From JAICMB01 sp963838885 (GTDB lineage Bacteria; Acidobacteriota; Terriglobia; Bryobacterales; Bryobacteraceae), in the NCBI GenBank assembly GCA_963838885.1, contig CAWITB010000006.1:62001-126000 (forward strand): a stretch of DNA of 64,000 nt. The letters run 5' to 3'. Under the pieces are notes generated by a model. The model ran no database searches. It was not told the origin of the DNA and was given only the letters and a program-made list of their open reading frames with translations. Positions within the stretch are counted from its first letter, which is position 1; each line of letters begins with the position of its first letter. Of the stretch, positions 36,979 to 46,674 are shown in pieces. Position numbers and translations under genes: made by a program.

Positions 36979-38284
36979 TTAATGGAATGAATCGATTAAG
37001 CTCTGAATCTCGCTGTTGAAATCCGCGTTTTTCTGACGCAGCTTTTCAATCTTCTGGATTGAATGCAGCACGGTCGTATGGTGCTTGCCGACGAAGGCGC
37101 GTCCAATCTCCGGCAGCGATGCCGTCGTGAGCTCCTTGATCAGGTACATCGCCACTTGCCGCGGAAACGCGATCTGCTGCGCGTTGGTCTTCTGTTTGAG
37201 CTGACCCGGCTGCATCGAGAAATGGTCCGCCACGGTCTTTATGATGCTCTCGATATTGATTTTCTTGTCGACGCCGTTGGAGAGGTGTTTGAGGACCTGC
37301 TGCGCCATTGCGAGCGAAATGGGAGCCCCGGCGACGGAAGAAAACGCCAACAGCTTGATCAGCGCGCCTTCCAACTCGCGGACGTTCGATTTCGCCTTGG
37401 TCGCAATATAGATGCGAACGTCTTCAGGAAGCTGCACGCCTTCCGATTCGGCCTTCTTGTCGAGGATCGCCATTTTGGTCTCGAGGTCGGGAGGCTGGAT
37501 ATCCACCATCAGTCCCCATTCAAAGCGCGAACGCAGACGCTCCACCAGGCCTGGTGATGTTTTTGGGAGGCGAATCGCTCGAAACCACGATTTGTTTCTG
37601 GTGCTCGAACAGTGTGTTGAAGGTGTGAAAAAATTCTTCCTGGGTGCGTTCCTTGCCCGCCAGGGTTTGAATGTCGTCGATGAGCAGCACATCGGCCGAG
37701 CGGTAATGACGATGAAACGACTGCATGCGGTCGATCTTGATGCAATCGATCATCTCGTTCATAAACAGCTCGCTCGAAGTATAGATGATCTTCATGCCGG
37801 CGTAGTGCTCCAGCAGCGAGCGGCCGATGGCGTGCATGAGATGCGTTTTGCCCATGCCCGCGCCGCCATACAGGAGCAACGGGTTGTACTTCTTCGACGG
37901 TATGGTGGCCACGGCTTTCGCCGCGGCATGCGCGAACTGATTGCAGGACCCCACCACAAAATTTTCGAAGGTGTATTTCGGGTTCAGGTTCATGAAAGGT
38001 GAAAAACCCCCATCGCCCGAGCCGGCGGTGGAACTCGTGTTTTCTTGAGAGCAACCGGTCTCGTATAGCACTTGCGTTGTGGGGAGATCCAGATCCCGAA
38101 TCGCCGACCACACCTCCGCTGCATACTCCCGCTGCATCCACTCCCGTGTCACGTCGTCGGGCACGGAGACGTGCAATGTGGTTCCGTTCAGGCGGCGGAA
38201 CTCTGTTTTTGTAAGCCAGTTCTCGTAGGCGGCGCCACGGCTCCTGGCCCGTATATGTTGCTTGATCTGTTCCCAGCAATTCAT
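36979..38284 (-). CDS. dnaA: Chromosomal replication initiator DnaA, interrupted by one frameshift
   Basis: Start ATG 38284 (MNCWEQIKQHIRARSRGAAY). Domain I, a short linker, then the AAA+ domain: YTFENFVVGSCNQFAHAAA, Walker A GGAGMGKTHLMHAIG, Walker B VLLIDDIQTLAGKE. The frame breaks at SSDSPPKNI, where the canonical PGLVERLRSRFEWGLMVDIQ continues in the next frame. One extra A (complement of T37555) explains it. The remainder, with domain IV and its DNA-binding signature (GRAFVGKHHTTVLHSIQKIE), is intact to 36979. Without the extra base the protein is 434 aa, normal length. Because dnaA is essential, an assembly error is the first suspicion. Confidence 0.93.
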
Positions 38285-38601
38285 TCGGTGTCTCGGGACA
38301 CAATTTTGCACACGTTTTTCCACACCTGTGGAAAAGGATAGGACATCTCCTCCGATTCAGTTGGGGACCGATCGGGCTTGGGCAGAACGACGATTTTCAG
38401 CGGCGTTTTGCGTTATGCGGAAAAGTCAGTCTAGCACAGTTTCAAGGCCCGGCAATCCATCGATTCGTTGTTTTTTTTGACCGCATTTTCAGTGACATAG
38501 CGGGAATCTATTCAAACACTCTGACATGAAAATGTAACGGAGTGACGCTCTGCCAACGCCCCCATTCCGGCCTAACCTACTGGAACAGCGGCAACTTGAA
38601 A
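38285..38601. other. Probable chromosomal origin (oriC) region
   Basis: The stretch upstream of dnaA holds three DnaA boxes at its dnaA end (38304-38335) and an AT-rich part at about 38460-38540 (a run of eight T, then acatgaaaatgtaacgg) that could be the unwinding element. Gene order dnaA-dnaN-gyrB on one side supports the location. No protein gene is credible here. Confidence 0.65.
38304..38335. promoter_or_regulatory. Cluster of three DnaA boxes
   Basis: TTTTGCACA at 38304-38312, TTTTCCACA at 38316-38324 and, inverted, TGTGGAAAA at 38327-38335. All fit the TTWTNCACA consensus. They lie 20-51 bp before the dnaA start, so they may serve both origin binding and autoregulation of dnaA. Confidence 0.85.
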
Positions 38602-38630
38602 TTGACAGTGGCGCGCTGTGGAGAGACAAT
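38602..38630 (+). promoter_or_regulatory. Sigma-70-like promoter of tRNA-Gly
   Basis: A perfect -35 TTGACA (38602-38607), a 17-bp spacer and a -10 GACAAT (38625-38630) precede the tRNA by 14 bp. This is a strong-looking housekeeping promoter, as expected for a tRNA gene. Confidence 0.7.
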
Positions 38631-38644
38631 GAAATTTCCGCGAC

Positions 38645-38720
<76 letters not shown>

Positions 38721-38778
38721 TCCTCCTCTGAATCTGAACTTCGGACCCGCACGATTCGTAATGTAAGCTGAGCGGCTT

Positions 38779-38973
38779 ATGATTAAATTTCTGTTGTGGG
38801 TCTTACTTTTTATCTTGTGTTGGCCACTGGCGCTCCTGGCCCTCGTTCTCTATCCGATTGTGTGGCTACTCCTGCTCCCGTTCCGCATTGTCGGCGTTGC
38901 CGTAGGAGGCGTTCTGGAACTGACCTGGGCGCTGCTGACATTGCCGTTGCGCCTGGTTCGCCGCATCGCCTAG
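38779..38973 (+). CDS. Small membrane protein
   Basis: 64 aa, nearly all hydrophobic, with two predicted membrane segments (IKFLLWVLLFILCWPLALLA and IVGVAVGGVLELTWALLTLP) and a basic C-terminal tail (RLVRRIA). I do not recognise a family. The codon pattern and clean start suggest a real gene. It is alone between the tRNA and the glucan cluster. Confidence 0.65.
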   Translation: MIKFLLWVLLFILCWPLALLALVLYPIVWLLLLPFRIVGVAVGGVLELTWALLTLPLRLVRRIA

Positions 38974-39172
38974 CGTCCAAGAAGAATAGACCGTAGCCGC
39001 CCTTCCAGCCGATCCCGGGCATCCGCGCGCGCATCGAGCGGCTAAGCGACACTAGTGGCCTCATCGCTGCCAGACAGCGGCGTCTATGCCGGCGCCGGAT
39101 TGTTGCGATCACCACCGTTGCGAGCGCATGGAAGCGAGCAGAATTGGACTGCGCGGCGGCAATTAGGCCGCT
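38974..39172. other. Intergenic stretch
   Basis: Nothing convincing is seen here on either strand. Confidence 0.4.
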
Positions 39173-39448
39173 CTAGGAATGGTTTTCGCGCTCTTGTTCG
39201 AGTTTTTGCACCCTGCTCCGCAAATCGGCAATTTCCCGGTCCCGCACGCGCACGATCTCGTCCATCCGCTCGGACCACTCGATCAGCCGCGCGAGAGCTT
39301 TGGAGCCGCCTTGTATCAGGCCACCATGGCGACCCAGACGCGCCTCTACGCGCTCGAAGCCCTGCTGCATTTGCGTATGCAGCGAGCCGGCGGTGTCTAC
39401 GATCAGCGCAGCCAATTGTTCCTTTAACTCGACCAGTTCGGGACTCAT
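39173..39448 (-). CDS. Coiled-coil hypothetical protein
   Basis: 91 aa with heptad-rich helices: VELKEQLAALIVDTAGSLHT, then WSERMDEIVRVRDREIADLR and a tail VQKLEQERENHS. It lies 21 bp downstream of the glucan synthase gene on the same strand, so it may be the last gene of that operon. No family is recognised; similar small coiled-coil proteins are common in Acidobacteriota. Confidence 0.65.
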   Translation of the reverse strand: MSPELVELKEQLAALIVDTAGSLHTQMQQGFERVEARLGRHGGLIQGGSKALARLIEWSERMDEIVRVRDREIADLRSRVQKLEQERENHS

Positions 39449-39469
39449 TCTCGCCTTCTAAAGCATATC

Positions 39470-42400
39470 TCAGACCGGCGCCGCGACAGGTTGCGGCGCC
39501 TCACCAGCCTCATCGCGATCGACCTCAATCCCCTTTGGAACGCGCTCATTCAACAACAGTTCCGTCGCCATTACTTGCGGCTCGGCGTGAAAGTATCGCT
39601 GGATGGGGTTGTCGAAAAGCAGGTTGCAGGCGGCCAACAGGCTCATGCCCTCGTGGTGAGCCATCCACGAGCGGATCACGTTACCGCCCGCGCCCGTATA
39701 ATCGATCGCCTCGTAAAAGCCGTAGCGCCCGGACCACCCGAATTCCTCCATGCGCCGAAGGTTCCCCAAGGCCGCGCGCGGATCGGTGGATAGCGCCAGG
39801 AAAGTGGAGTACGGTGAGACTACCAGCGCGTTAATTTCGGAGCGCTTCATGGCGAGCTCCGGGATACCGAACGCCGCATACCCATAATCGCACTCGCCCG
39901 GGCCTTGACACGCCGATTCGGAAATGCCCCATGGCACGCCTTTCCGGCGCGCGAATTCGCGCTGCGCGCCGACCACCCCTTTCATGCTTTGCTCCATGAT
40001 CGTGTCGGCGTGGTGCCGCATCCACAAGACGGGCATTAGGTATTCAAACATCGTCCCGGTCCAGGAAATCAGGACGCGCTCCCCCCGAAAAACGGTGTGC
40101 GCACGGCCGAGATGAAACCAAGCCTCCTGTGGAACGTCGCCCTTGGCGATCGCGACGAAGCTCGCGATGCGGGATTCCGACGCCAGCAGGTCGTAGCTCG
40201 ATTCCTCCAGACGTTCCTGCGCGACGTTGTAGCCCACCGATAGAACTTTTTTTCGCGGCTGGTACAGAAAGCTGAAGTCCATGTCTCCCGCCAGGCGCTG
40301 GCATAAGCCGGCAATTTCATTCAAGTCCGCCGTAAGCTCCGCCGGCGCTCCCTTCACGAATGAAAGCGCCGCCTGCTTTAGCGTCCACAAGCAGGCCACC
40401 AGATTCCCGCTATCGACAGTCGATACAAAACGCGGCTCTAGAGGCGCCATGGCATCCAGGTCGTACCAGTTCAGGAGATGCCCGCGGTATTTAGGAAGCG
40501 CGTCGAAGCGCGTCAGTGTCTGTTTGGTTTCAAAAACGAATTCCTGTAAGGGAAGAAGTCCGAAATGAACCGCGGCCACTCGAGCATTCAGCAGCAGCCC
40601 CAGATTGGTTGGCGATAGACGCGCCGCGATGGTTCCATCTTCGCGAACGCTGTCGGGGATCAGCCAGTTCGTCGCCTCCGTGCTCCAATCGTGGAAAAAG
40701 CGCCAGATGCGCTCGCACCCATCGCGCAGCAAGGCGTCATCCGCAGCGTCCAGTTTACGATTTGCCGTGCGCGGTGCGCGGTTCAGCCAATCGGAGATTC
40801 CTCGCGAGACAAACCACGCCAGCAGCACCGGAGCGGCAACCATGATCGCCGACGGGCGCGCAAACCAGACCAAAAATGCCAGCGCGATCGAGATCCACGG
40901 CGACCAATCGAGGTAGCGGTCCACGGTGGCCCTGCGGCGCGCGGCCGTTTCGGCTTCGGCGGCCGTTTCCCATTCGAGCAGCCGCCGCCGGGTGTAGAAC
41001 ACACGCAGCATCGAACGCCCGATAGCGTCCATTGACAACAACGCCTGGTGCAGCAGAAACACGATGCCCAGCGCGGTTACGACGTTCCCTTTCGCGAATG
41101 CCGCGGCCGTGTCCTTGGCCCAAGGTCCGAAGCGGCCGCCACGCCACGGCACCCGCAGTACGGAAAACAGCAGGTCCGCATATACCGGCATGAACAGCAT
41201 CGCCACCGTCGCCGACGTCCAGTACAGCGCGCCGCCGGGAAGGTAGAGCCATCCGGCGAGGAACAGCAGCAGCGTGTTCGGCTCGATCAGGCTGCGGCGC
41301 AAATTGTCGAAAATCTTCCACCGCGCGATCAAGCCAATGGGATTGGGAACGATGTTGCCGTGATAGTCCGGCACGCGCGACGAGAGCCAGCGCAGGATCT
41401 GCCAGTCCCCCCGCATCCAGCGATGTTTGCGGCGGCTGTAAGCGCTAAAGTGCGACGGGTAATCGTCAATCAATTCGATATCGGAAACCAGTCCGGCGCG
41501 CGCATACGAACCTTCAATTAGATCGTGGCTGAGCAGGGCGTTCTCCGGAAAACGCGCCTGCAAGGTTTCGCGGAAGGCGTCGATGTCGTAGATCCCCTTG
41601 CCCGTAAAAATGCCTTCGCCATAAAGGTCCTGGTAAACGTCCGAGATCGCCCGCGTGTAGATATCGAATCCCGTTTGTCCCGAATACAGCGACGCGAGCC
41701 GGCTGCGCGCCGCGGATTCCACGCTGATGCCGATGCGCGGTTGCAGAATCCCGTAGCCTTCGACCACCATCTTCGTCGCCGGATCGACCACCGCCTGGTT
41801 GAGGGGATGCGCCATTGCTCCGATCAGGCGCGCCGCGGTTCCGCGCGGCAACTGGGTATCGGAATCGAGCGTGATTACGTAACGCAAGCCGGTGAGCGCG
41901 GCGAGATCGCCGCTCTTGACCGGAAAGCTGTCGAATCCGCCGCGGATGAATTGGTTCAGATCGAGAAGTTTTCCACGCTTGCGCTCCCACCCCATCCAGC
42001 GCCCTTCCGATGCGTTGAACACGAGATGCCGGTGCAACATGTAGAAAGGCCCATGGCCATTCGTTCCATAGCGGCGGTTCAGCTCCTCAATGCGCGCCCG
42101 GCATAACTCCACCAGCGCGTCCGGTTGGCCCGACGGCGCATCGGAATCGGGCGAATCGGTCAGCAGCGCAAAATAGAGATTGGGATCGCGATTGGCCAGG
42201 AATCGAATCTCGAGATCGAGAACCAGGTTCTGGACTTGAGCTTCGTTGAGAAGCAACGTCGGAACCGCCACAACAGTGGCGCAGCCGGCGGGAATGCCTT
42301 TCGAAAAATCGAGTTTCGCGAGCGCATGCGGCCGCAACAGCGATGTCGCGAGGTGGTTCATGAACTCCACCGCGGCCTGGGTTGCGGGCAATATCAATAG

Positions 42401-43366
42401 CAGGAAGCCGGCCACCACGGGCGTGAGCGCGTCCAGCTCCGTCAGCAGTCCAATGACGATGATCAGCGTGACTAGCTCTATGCCGGTCAGATAGAACGCG
42501 TTGGGATGCGCCAGAATCGCATCGCGCAGCCGCGTCATCACGCCGGGCCGGTAATTCGTAGCCGCGCGCAGCCCCGGCAATCCTCGATCAAGAAGATAAA
42601 AACCCACGTGCGCGCGCCGCTGCGCCGCTCGCGTTCCATCGCCGATCCGCTCCGCCGCTTCCGCGAGCTCGATAGCGGCTTCGGCGACCTCGCGCTCTGT
42701 GCGATCGCAATGCCTGGCGATGTGGCTCACCACCTTGCGGTACTCGTCGCGGCTCTCGTAATCCATGGCGCAGTATGCCCGCGCCGGATCCCGCGCCAGG
42801 ACCCGGTCGACGGCACTTACCGATTCAAAGAGATCCTTCCATTGCGCTTCACCCGCGTGGCGCAGACTGGTAACGAGCGTTTCCCATGAATCCGGCCCAC
42901 GGCTCGCAATGCGCTCCAGCAATGCGAGCTGCAACGCCGGCTTCAGCGCCCAGATCTCGGACATGCTCAATTCAGCGGTTTCCTGGTAGCCCTCAAGAAA
43001 TGCGGCCAAGGTTTCTTCCGAGAATCGCCCGCCAGTGGAATCCAGATATTGACAAGCCACCGCATAAGCGCGCGGCCGTATCACGCCTGCGGCGTCGATA
43101 ACGCTCGCTTCTTCGCGCAGCGCCCGGCCGATCCCGCGAGTCTCCCGCGCCGCCGCGCGGATCAGGCGCATGTTGTCGAGCAACCAGCGGCGGCGCTCGT
43201 CGCTCGCGCCGTTCGCCGCTGCCGCGATCCTTTTCTGCAAATCGCGCCCGTTATGGGCCGGCATGGAAGCGCCCACCTGGTCGGCGATACGGCAGGCGCG
43301 CGCGGCTGCCGTTCCCGCCGCCCGCGGCTCGCTCCCGGCCTCTTCCCGCTTTTCTTGCGCAATCAT
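39470..43366 (-). CDS. Cyclic beta-glucan synthase-like membrane glycosyltransferase with glucoamylase-like domain, no phosphorylase domain
   Basis: 1298 aa. An N-terminal region of about 330 residues leads to membrane segments (VVAGFLLLILPATQAAVEFM), then a GT84-type catalytic domain near 350-690 with LDSDTQLPRGTA, GKGIYDIDAF, SHDLIEGSYAR and HRWMRGDWQ. More membrane segments follow, then a glycoamylase-like domain near 900-1290 (VLWMRHHADTI, SESACQGPGECDYGYAAFG, SPYSTFLAL, GRYGFYEAIDY, WMAHHEGM). The Brucella/Agrobacterium enzyme adds a GH94 phosphorylase module of over 1000 residues that sets ring size; that module is absent here. The stop comes shortly after the glycoamylase domain. It overlaps its ABC exporter gene by 4 bp. 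Confidence 0.9.
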   Translation of the reverse strand: MIAQEKREEAGSEPRAAGTAAARACRIADQVGASMPAHNGRDLQKRIAAAANGASDERRRWLLDNMRLIRAAARETRGIGRALREEASVIDAAGVIRPRAYAVACQYLDSTGGRFSEETLAAFLEGYQETAELSMSEIWALKPALQLALLERIASRGPDSWETLVTSLRHAGEAQWKDLFESVSAVDRVLARDPARAYCAMDYESRDEYRKVVSHIARHCDRTEREVAEAAIELAEAAERIGDGTRAAQRRAHVGFYLLDRGLPGLRAATNYRPGVMTRLRDAILAHPNAFYLTGIELVTLIIVIGLLTELDALTPVVAGFLLLILPATQAAVEFMNHLATSLLRPHALAKLDFSKGIPAGCATVVAVPTLLLNEAQVQNLVLDLEIRFLANRDPNLYFALLTDSPDSDAPSGQPDALVELCRARIEELNRRYGTNGHGPFYMLHRHLVFNASEGRWMGWERKRGKLLDLNQFIRGGFDSFPVKSGDLAALTGLRYVITLDSDTQLPRGTAARLIGAMAHPLNQAVVDPATKMVVEGYGILQPRIGISVESAARSRLASLYSGQTGFDIYTRAISDVYQDLYGEGIFTGKGIYDIDAFRETLQARFPENALLSHDLIEGSYARAGLVSDIELIDDYPSHFSAYSRRKHRWMRGDWQILRWLSSRVPDYHGNIVPNPIGLIARWKIFDNLRRSLIEPNTLLLFLAGWLYLPGGALYWTSATVAMLFMPVYADLLFSVLRVPWRGGRFGPWAKDTAAAFAKGNVVTALGIVFLLHQALLSMDAIGRSMLRVFYTRRRLLEWETAAEAETAARRRATVDRYLDWSPWISIALAFLVWFARPSAIMVAAPVLLAWFVSRGISDWLNRAPRTANRKLDAADDALLRDGCERIWRFFHDWSTEATNWLIPDSVREDGTIAARLSPTNLGLLLNARVAAVHFGLLPLQEFVFETKQTLTRFDALPKYRGHLLNWYDLDAMAPLEPRFVSTVDSGNLVACLWTLKQAALSFVKGAPAELTADLNEIAGLCQRLAGDMDFSFLYQPRKKVLSVGYNVAQERLEESSYDLLASESRIASFVAIAKGDVPQEAWFHLGRAHTVFRGERVLISWTGTMFEYLMPVLWMRHHADTIMEQSMKGVVGAQREFARRKGVPWGISESACQGPGECDYGYAAFGIPELAMKRSEINALVVSPYSTFLALSTDPRAALGNLRRMEEFGWSGRYGFYEAIDYTGAGGNVIRSWMAHHEGMSLLAACNLLFDNPIQRYFHAEPQVMATELLLNERVPKGIEVDRDEAGEAPQPVAAPV

Positions 43367-45183
43367 CGGTAGCTCGATGCCTGCATTTCAAACATCGCGG
43401 CGTATTTCCCCCCCAGCGCGACCAACTGCTCATGCGTTCCGCACTCGCCGATGCGGCCGTCCATCAGGACAACAATGCGGTCGGCCATGCGGACCGTCGA
43501 GAAACGATGTGAGATCAGCAGCGACATCTTCCCGGCGGTCAGCTCCGCGAAGCGTTGGAACACTTCATATTCGGACGGAGCGTCGAGCGCGGCCGTCGGC
43601 TCGTCCAGGATCAGCAACTGCGCGTCCCGCAGATAGGCGCGCGCGAGCGCGACCTTCTGCCACTCGCCCCCCGAAAGATCCACGCCGCCTTCGAAGCGCC
43701 GCCCCAGAAGCTGCTCGTAACCGCGCGGCAGGCGCTTAATCACAGCGTCCGCCAGGCTCTTGCCGGCGGCATGCTCCACGTTGCCATTCCGGTCCGCCAC
43801 GTCGATGCGTCCCACCGCGATGTTCTGCCGCGCGCTCATTTCATAGCGCATGAAATCCTGAAAAATCACGCCGATTTCGCGGTGCAGGTCCTCGATGTTG
43901 TAGTCGCGCAGATCCACCCCGTCGAGTAAGATGCGGCCCTCCGTGGGATCGTACAGCCTAGTCAACAATTTCACAATGGTCGTCTTGCCTTGCCCGTTCT
44001 CGCCGATCAACGCAATGCGCTCGCCCGGCGCGATGCGCAGATCCAGATTCTCCAGCACTTTCCGCGAGCTGCCCGGATAGGAAAACGCAACGCCCTCGAA
44101 TACAAAACCGTCGCGAATGGGACGCGGCGCTGGAATCGCTTGCGGTTTTGATTGAATTTTCGGACTGACCTTGAAAAATTGCACCAGATCGGTCAGGAAA
44201 AGCGATTGGTCGGCGATGCTCGAGAAGGTTGCGAAAATACTTTGGATGTTCGTGCTCGCACCGGCCAGCGAGCCGGCTAAAAACTGCAGCGTGCCCCAGC
44301 TCAGATCGCCCGTAACAGTCCGGTAAATTACGTATGCGTAGGCGCCGTAATAACCGGCCGTGCTCAAAAGGGAGAGCAGTCCCCCCGCCACCAGACGCCG
44401 CCGCGCCAGCTTCACGTTCTGGTTGTAGATATCGTTCGACAGCCGCGCGTACTCGCCCGCGAGATAACCGCTCAAACCAAAGAGCTTCAGCTCCTTGGCC
44501 GATTCCTTGCTCGCTCCCAGCGTGCGCAAATAGTCGAGCTGCCGCCGCACCGGCGTCTGGCCGATATTCAACGCATAACCTTGAAAGGCAAAATGGCTTT
44601 CACCCAAAAACGCCGGCACAACCGCGAGAATGAGAACCGCCAACAGCCACGGCGAGAACCACAGGATGCTCGCCGATAAGGTCGCGGCCGTGACGAACTG
44701 CTGCAGCATCAATCCCATCGCCTGGATCATGGCAATCCGGTCGGTGGCCTGTACGCGCGCGCGCTCCAGTTTGTCGTAGAACACGGGGTCTTCATAAGAA
44801 GCGAGGTCCAGCCGCGAAGCGTGTTCCATTACGCGGATGCTGACGTGCCGCGTGAAGCCGTCCGCCAGCAGCGCATCGAAATATCCGATGGCCCTCCCTA
44901 AGACGCCCGCGCAGGCCGCCAACCCGAACTCGGCGCCAACCAGAAACCAGAAGCCCGTCGGGAGAGGATGACCGCTAAAGCGCGCTTGCACGCCGTCGAG
45001 AATGCGCTTCGATACTGCCAGCATCGCGAGCGGGATCAGCGCCGCGCCAATGCGGCACGTCAGGCCCGCCGCGACAACGCCGCGTCCCGATTTCCAAACG
45101 ATCGACAGCAGCGGCGGGATGTTGCGCAGCGCCTTGACGCGCTCCCGCCAAGTGCCGGGAAGAGTCTTCGAGCCGTCAGGCAT
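43363..45183 (-). CDS. ABC exporter (fused permease-ATPase), probably for glucan
   Basis: 606 aa. Six membrane segments occupy residues 25-330. The ATPase has Walker A LIGENGQGKTTIVKLL near 395, signature VDLSGGEWQKVALARAYL, Walker B LLILDEPTAALD and H-loop ISHRFSTVR. It is a type IV exporter like MsbA and the beta-glucan exporter ChvA/NdvA. Its stop overlaps the start of the glucan-synthase-like gene (ATGA), which parallels the chvA-chvB pairing. The glucan role is inferred from that context. Confidence 0.9.
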   Translation of the reverse strand: MPDGSKTLPGTWRERVKALRNIPPLLSIVWKSGRGVVAAGLTCRIGAALIPLAMLAVSKRILDGVQARFSGHPLPTGFWFLVGAEFGLAACAGVLGRAIGYFDALLADGFTRHVSIRVMEHASRLDLASYEDPVFYDKLERARVQATDRIAMIQAMGLMLQQFVTAATLSASILWFSPWLLAVLILAVVPAFLGESHFAFQGYALNIGQTPVRRQLDYLRTLGASKESAKELKLFGLSGYLAGEYARLSNDIYNQNVKLARRRLVAGGLLSLLSTAGYYGAYAYVIYRTVTGDLSWGTLQFLAGSLAGASTNIQSIFATFSSIADQSLFLTDLVQFFKVSPKIQSKPQAIPAPRPIRDGFVFEGVAFSYPGSSRKVLENLDLRIAPGERIALIGENGQGKTTIVKLLTRLYDPTEGRILLDGVDLRDYNIEDLHREIGVIFQDFMRYEMSARQNIAVGRIDVADRNGNVEHAAGKSLADAVIKRLPRGYEQLLGRRFEGGVDLSGGEWQKVALARAYLRDAQLLILDEPTAALDAPSEYEVFQRFAELTAGKMSLLISHRFSTVRMADRIVVLMDGRIGECGTHEQLVALGGKYAAMFEMQASSYR

Positions 45184-45264
45184 GAATGTACGAGTGAACG
45201 CGGCGAGGGATGCCGCTTAAGGTGAGGGGCGCGAGATCCCGCGCTGTCAGGAAAGAGATGCTAC

Positions 45265-45294
45265 TTGCAATTGAATAGTTTCCTACGGGATAAT
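45265..45294 (+). promoter_or_regulatory. Possible promoter of the glucoamylase-family gene
   Basis: TTGCAA (45265-45270), an 18-bp spacer and GATAAT (45289-45294) lie 48 bp before the gene start. The match is fair. The 158-bp divergent region must also drive the ABC exporter in the other direction. Confidence 0.4.
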
Positions 45295-45341
45295 TCTTAG
45301 GTAGTCTTAAGGAGAGGGCATCCCATCTGATTAGGGGAAAA

Positions 45342-46661
45342 ATGGCCGATACTGTCACGCGTACTCCGGGTATCAGCAGGCGCGACGTATTAAGGTCGGC
45401 CGCCGCCGTTATCCCTGTCGTGTTCTGGAATCGTTCCGGCAGCAATTTTCTAACCGCGCCTCCGCGCCGTGAACCGATGCTCGACGAACTGGAACGGCGC
45501 GCTTGCCAATATTTCTATGAGCAGGCGCATCCCCTCAGTGGCTTGGTCCTGGACCGCGCCCCGGTCGACGGCGGCCCCTCTCGCCGCGTCGCCAGCATCG
45601 CCGCCACGGGTTTCGGACTTAGCGCCCTGTGCATCGCCGACCAGCGCCGCTATCTTCCGCTCGGCGCCGCCCGCCAGCGCGCCGTCAGAACTCTCGAATA
45701 TCTCGCCCACCGCGCCCAGAGCCAACACGGCTTCTTTTATCATTTCTTAGACGCTGCGTCGGGTAGACGAGCGTACAAATCTGAGGTCTCCTCCGTCGAC
45801 ACCACATGGCTGCTGTGCGGCGTGATCCATGCGCGGGAGTATTTCGACAGCCCCGAAATCGCCCGGCTCGCCAACCAGATCGTGGAGCGCGTGGACTGGA
45901 CCTGGATGTGGGACGGCGGCCCCACCCTCTCTCACGGCTGGACGCCCGAGCACGGCTTTCTTCCCTACCGCTGGGACTGTTATTGCGAGTTGCTGGCGAT
46001 GTATTTGCTCGCCCTCGGATCTCCCACGCATCCCCTCCCGGCCGAGGCATGGGATAACTGGAAGCGTCCCGAAATCCCCTTTGGTCCCGGCAATCGGCCC
46101 TTCATTGAATCTCCCGCTCCGCTGTTCGTACATCAGTATTCTCACGCTTGGCTCGATTTCCGGAACAAGCGGGACAACTACGCTGATTACTTCGAGAACT
46201 CGCGCCTCGCCACCATCCGCCACCGCGATTTTTGCGTTTCTCTGCGCGATAAATTTCCCTGGTATGGCGCCGACATGTGGGGGATCACGGCATCCGATTC
46301 GCGTTTCGGGTATGTGGCTTGGGGCGGCCCGCAAGATCCCACCAATTCGAAAATCGACGGCACGCTGGTACCCTGCGCCGCCGGTGGATCGCTGGTCTTT
46401 CTTCCCGACGAATGCAGCCGCGTTCTCGAAACCATGCTGGAGCGCTACGGCAAGAATGTCTGGACGAAATACGGCTTCGTGGACGCCTTTCAGCCGCAGG
46501 CCGACTGGTCCTCGCCCGACGTCATCGGTATCGACCTCGGCATCATGCTGCTCATGGCGGAGAATTTCCGCACCGAGTCCCCCTGGCGCGCCATGATGCA
46601 AGCTCCCGAAGTGAAGCGCGGTTTCGAGGCCGCCGCCTTCCGGAACTACCAGTTCGTTTAG
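45342..46661 (+). CDS. Tat-exported glucoamylase-family protein (glycoamylase domain)
   Basis: 439 aa. A twin-arginine signal SRRDVLRSAAAVIPVVF lies at residues 13-29. The catalytic-like (alpha/alpha)6 barrel follows, with IAATGFGLSALCIA near 82, SSVDTTWLLCGV, GWTPEHGFLPYRWDCYCE, PLFVHQYSHAW, WGITASDSRFGYVAWGGP and a C-terminal VIGIDLGIMLLMAENFRT. It is the same domain family as the C-terminal part of the glucan-synthase-like protein across the divergent promoter. A ribosome site AGGGGAA precedes it. It probably trims or releases beta-glucan in the periplasm. Confidence 0.9.
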   Translation: MADTVTRTPGISRRDVLRSAAAVIPVVFWNRSGSNFLTAPPRREPMLDELERRACQYFYEQAHPLSGLVLDRAPVDGGPSRRVASIAATGFGLSALCIADQRRYLPLGAARQRAVRTLEYLAHRAQSQHGFFYHFLDAASGRRAYKSEVSSVDTTWLLCGVIHAREYFDSPEIARLANQIVERVDWTWMWDGGPTLSHGWTPEHGFLPYRWDCYCELLAMYLLALGSPTHPLPAEAWDNWKRPEIPFGPGNRPFIESPAPLFVHQYSHAWLDFRNKRDNYADYFENSRLATIRHRDFCVSLRDKFPWYGADMWGITASDSRFGYVAWGGPQDPTNSKIDGTLVPCAAGGSLVFLPDECSRVLETMLERYGKNVWTKYGFVDAFQPQADWSSPDVIGIDLGIMLLMAENFRTESPWRAMMQAPEVKRGFEAAAFRNYQFV

Positions 46662-46674
46662 ATATGATTCGTTC

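Noticed and set aside
37545..37570. Programmed frameshift signal in dnaA
   Set aside because: No slippery heptamer of the X-XXY-YYZ type in the zero frame and no clear downstream structure; an indel error is simpler.
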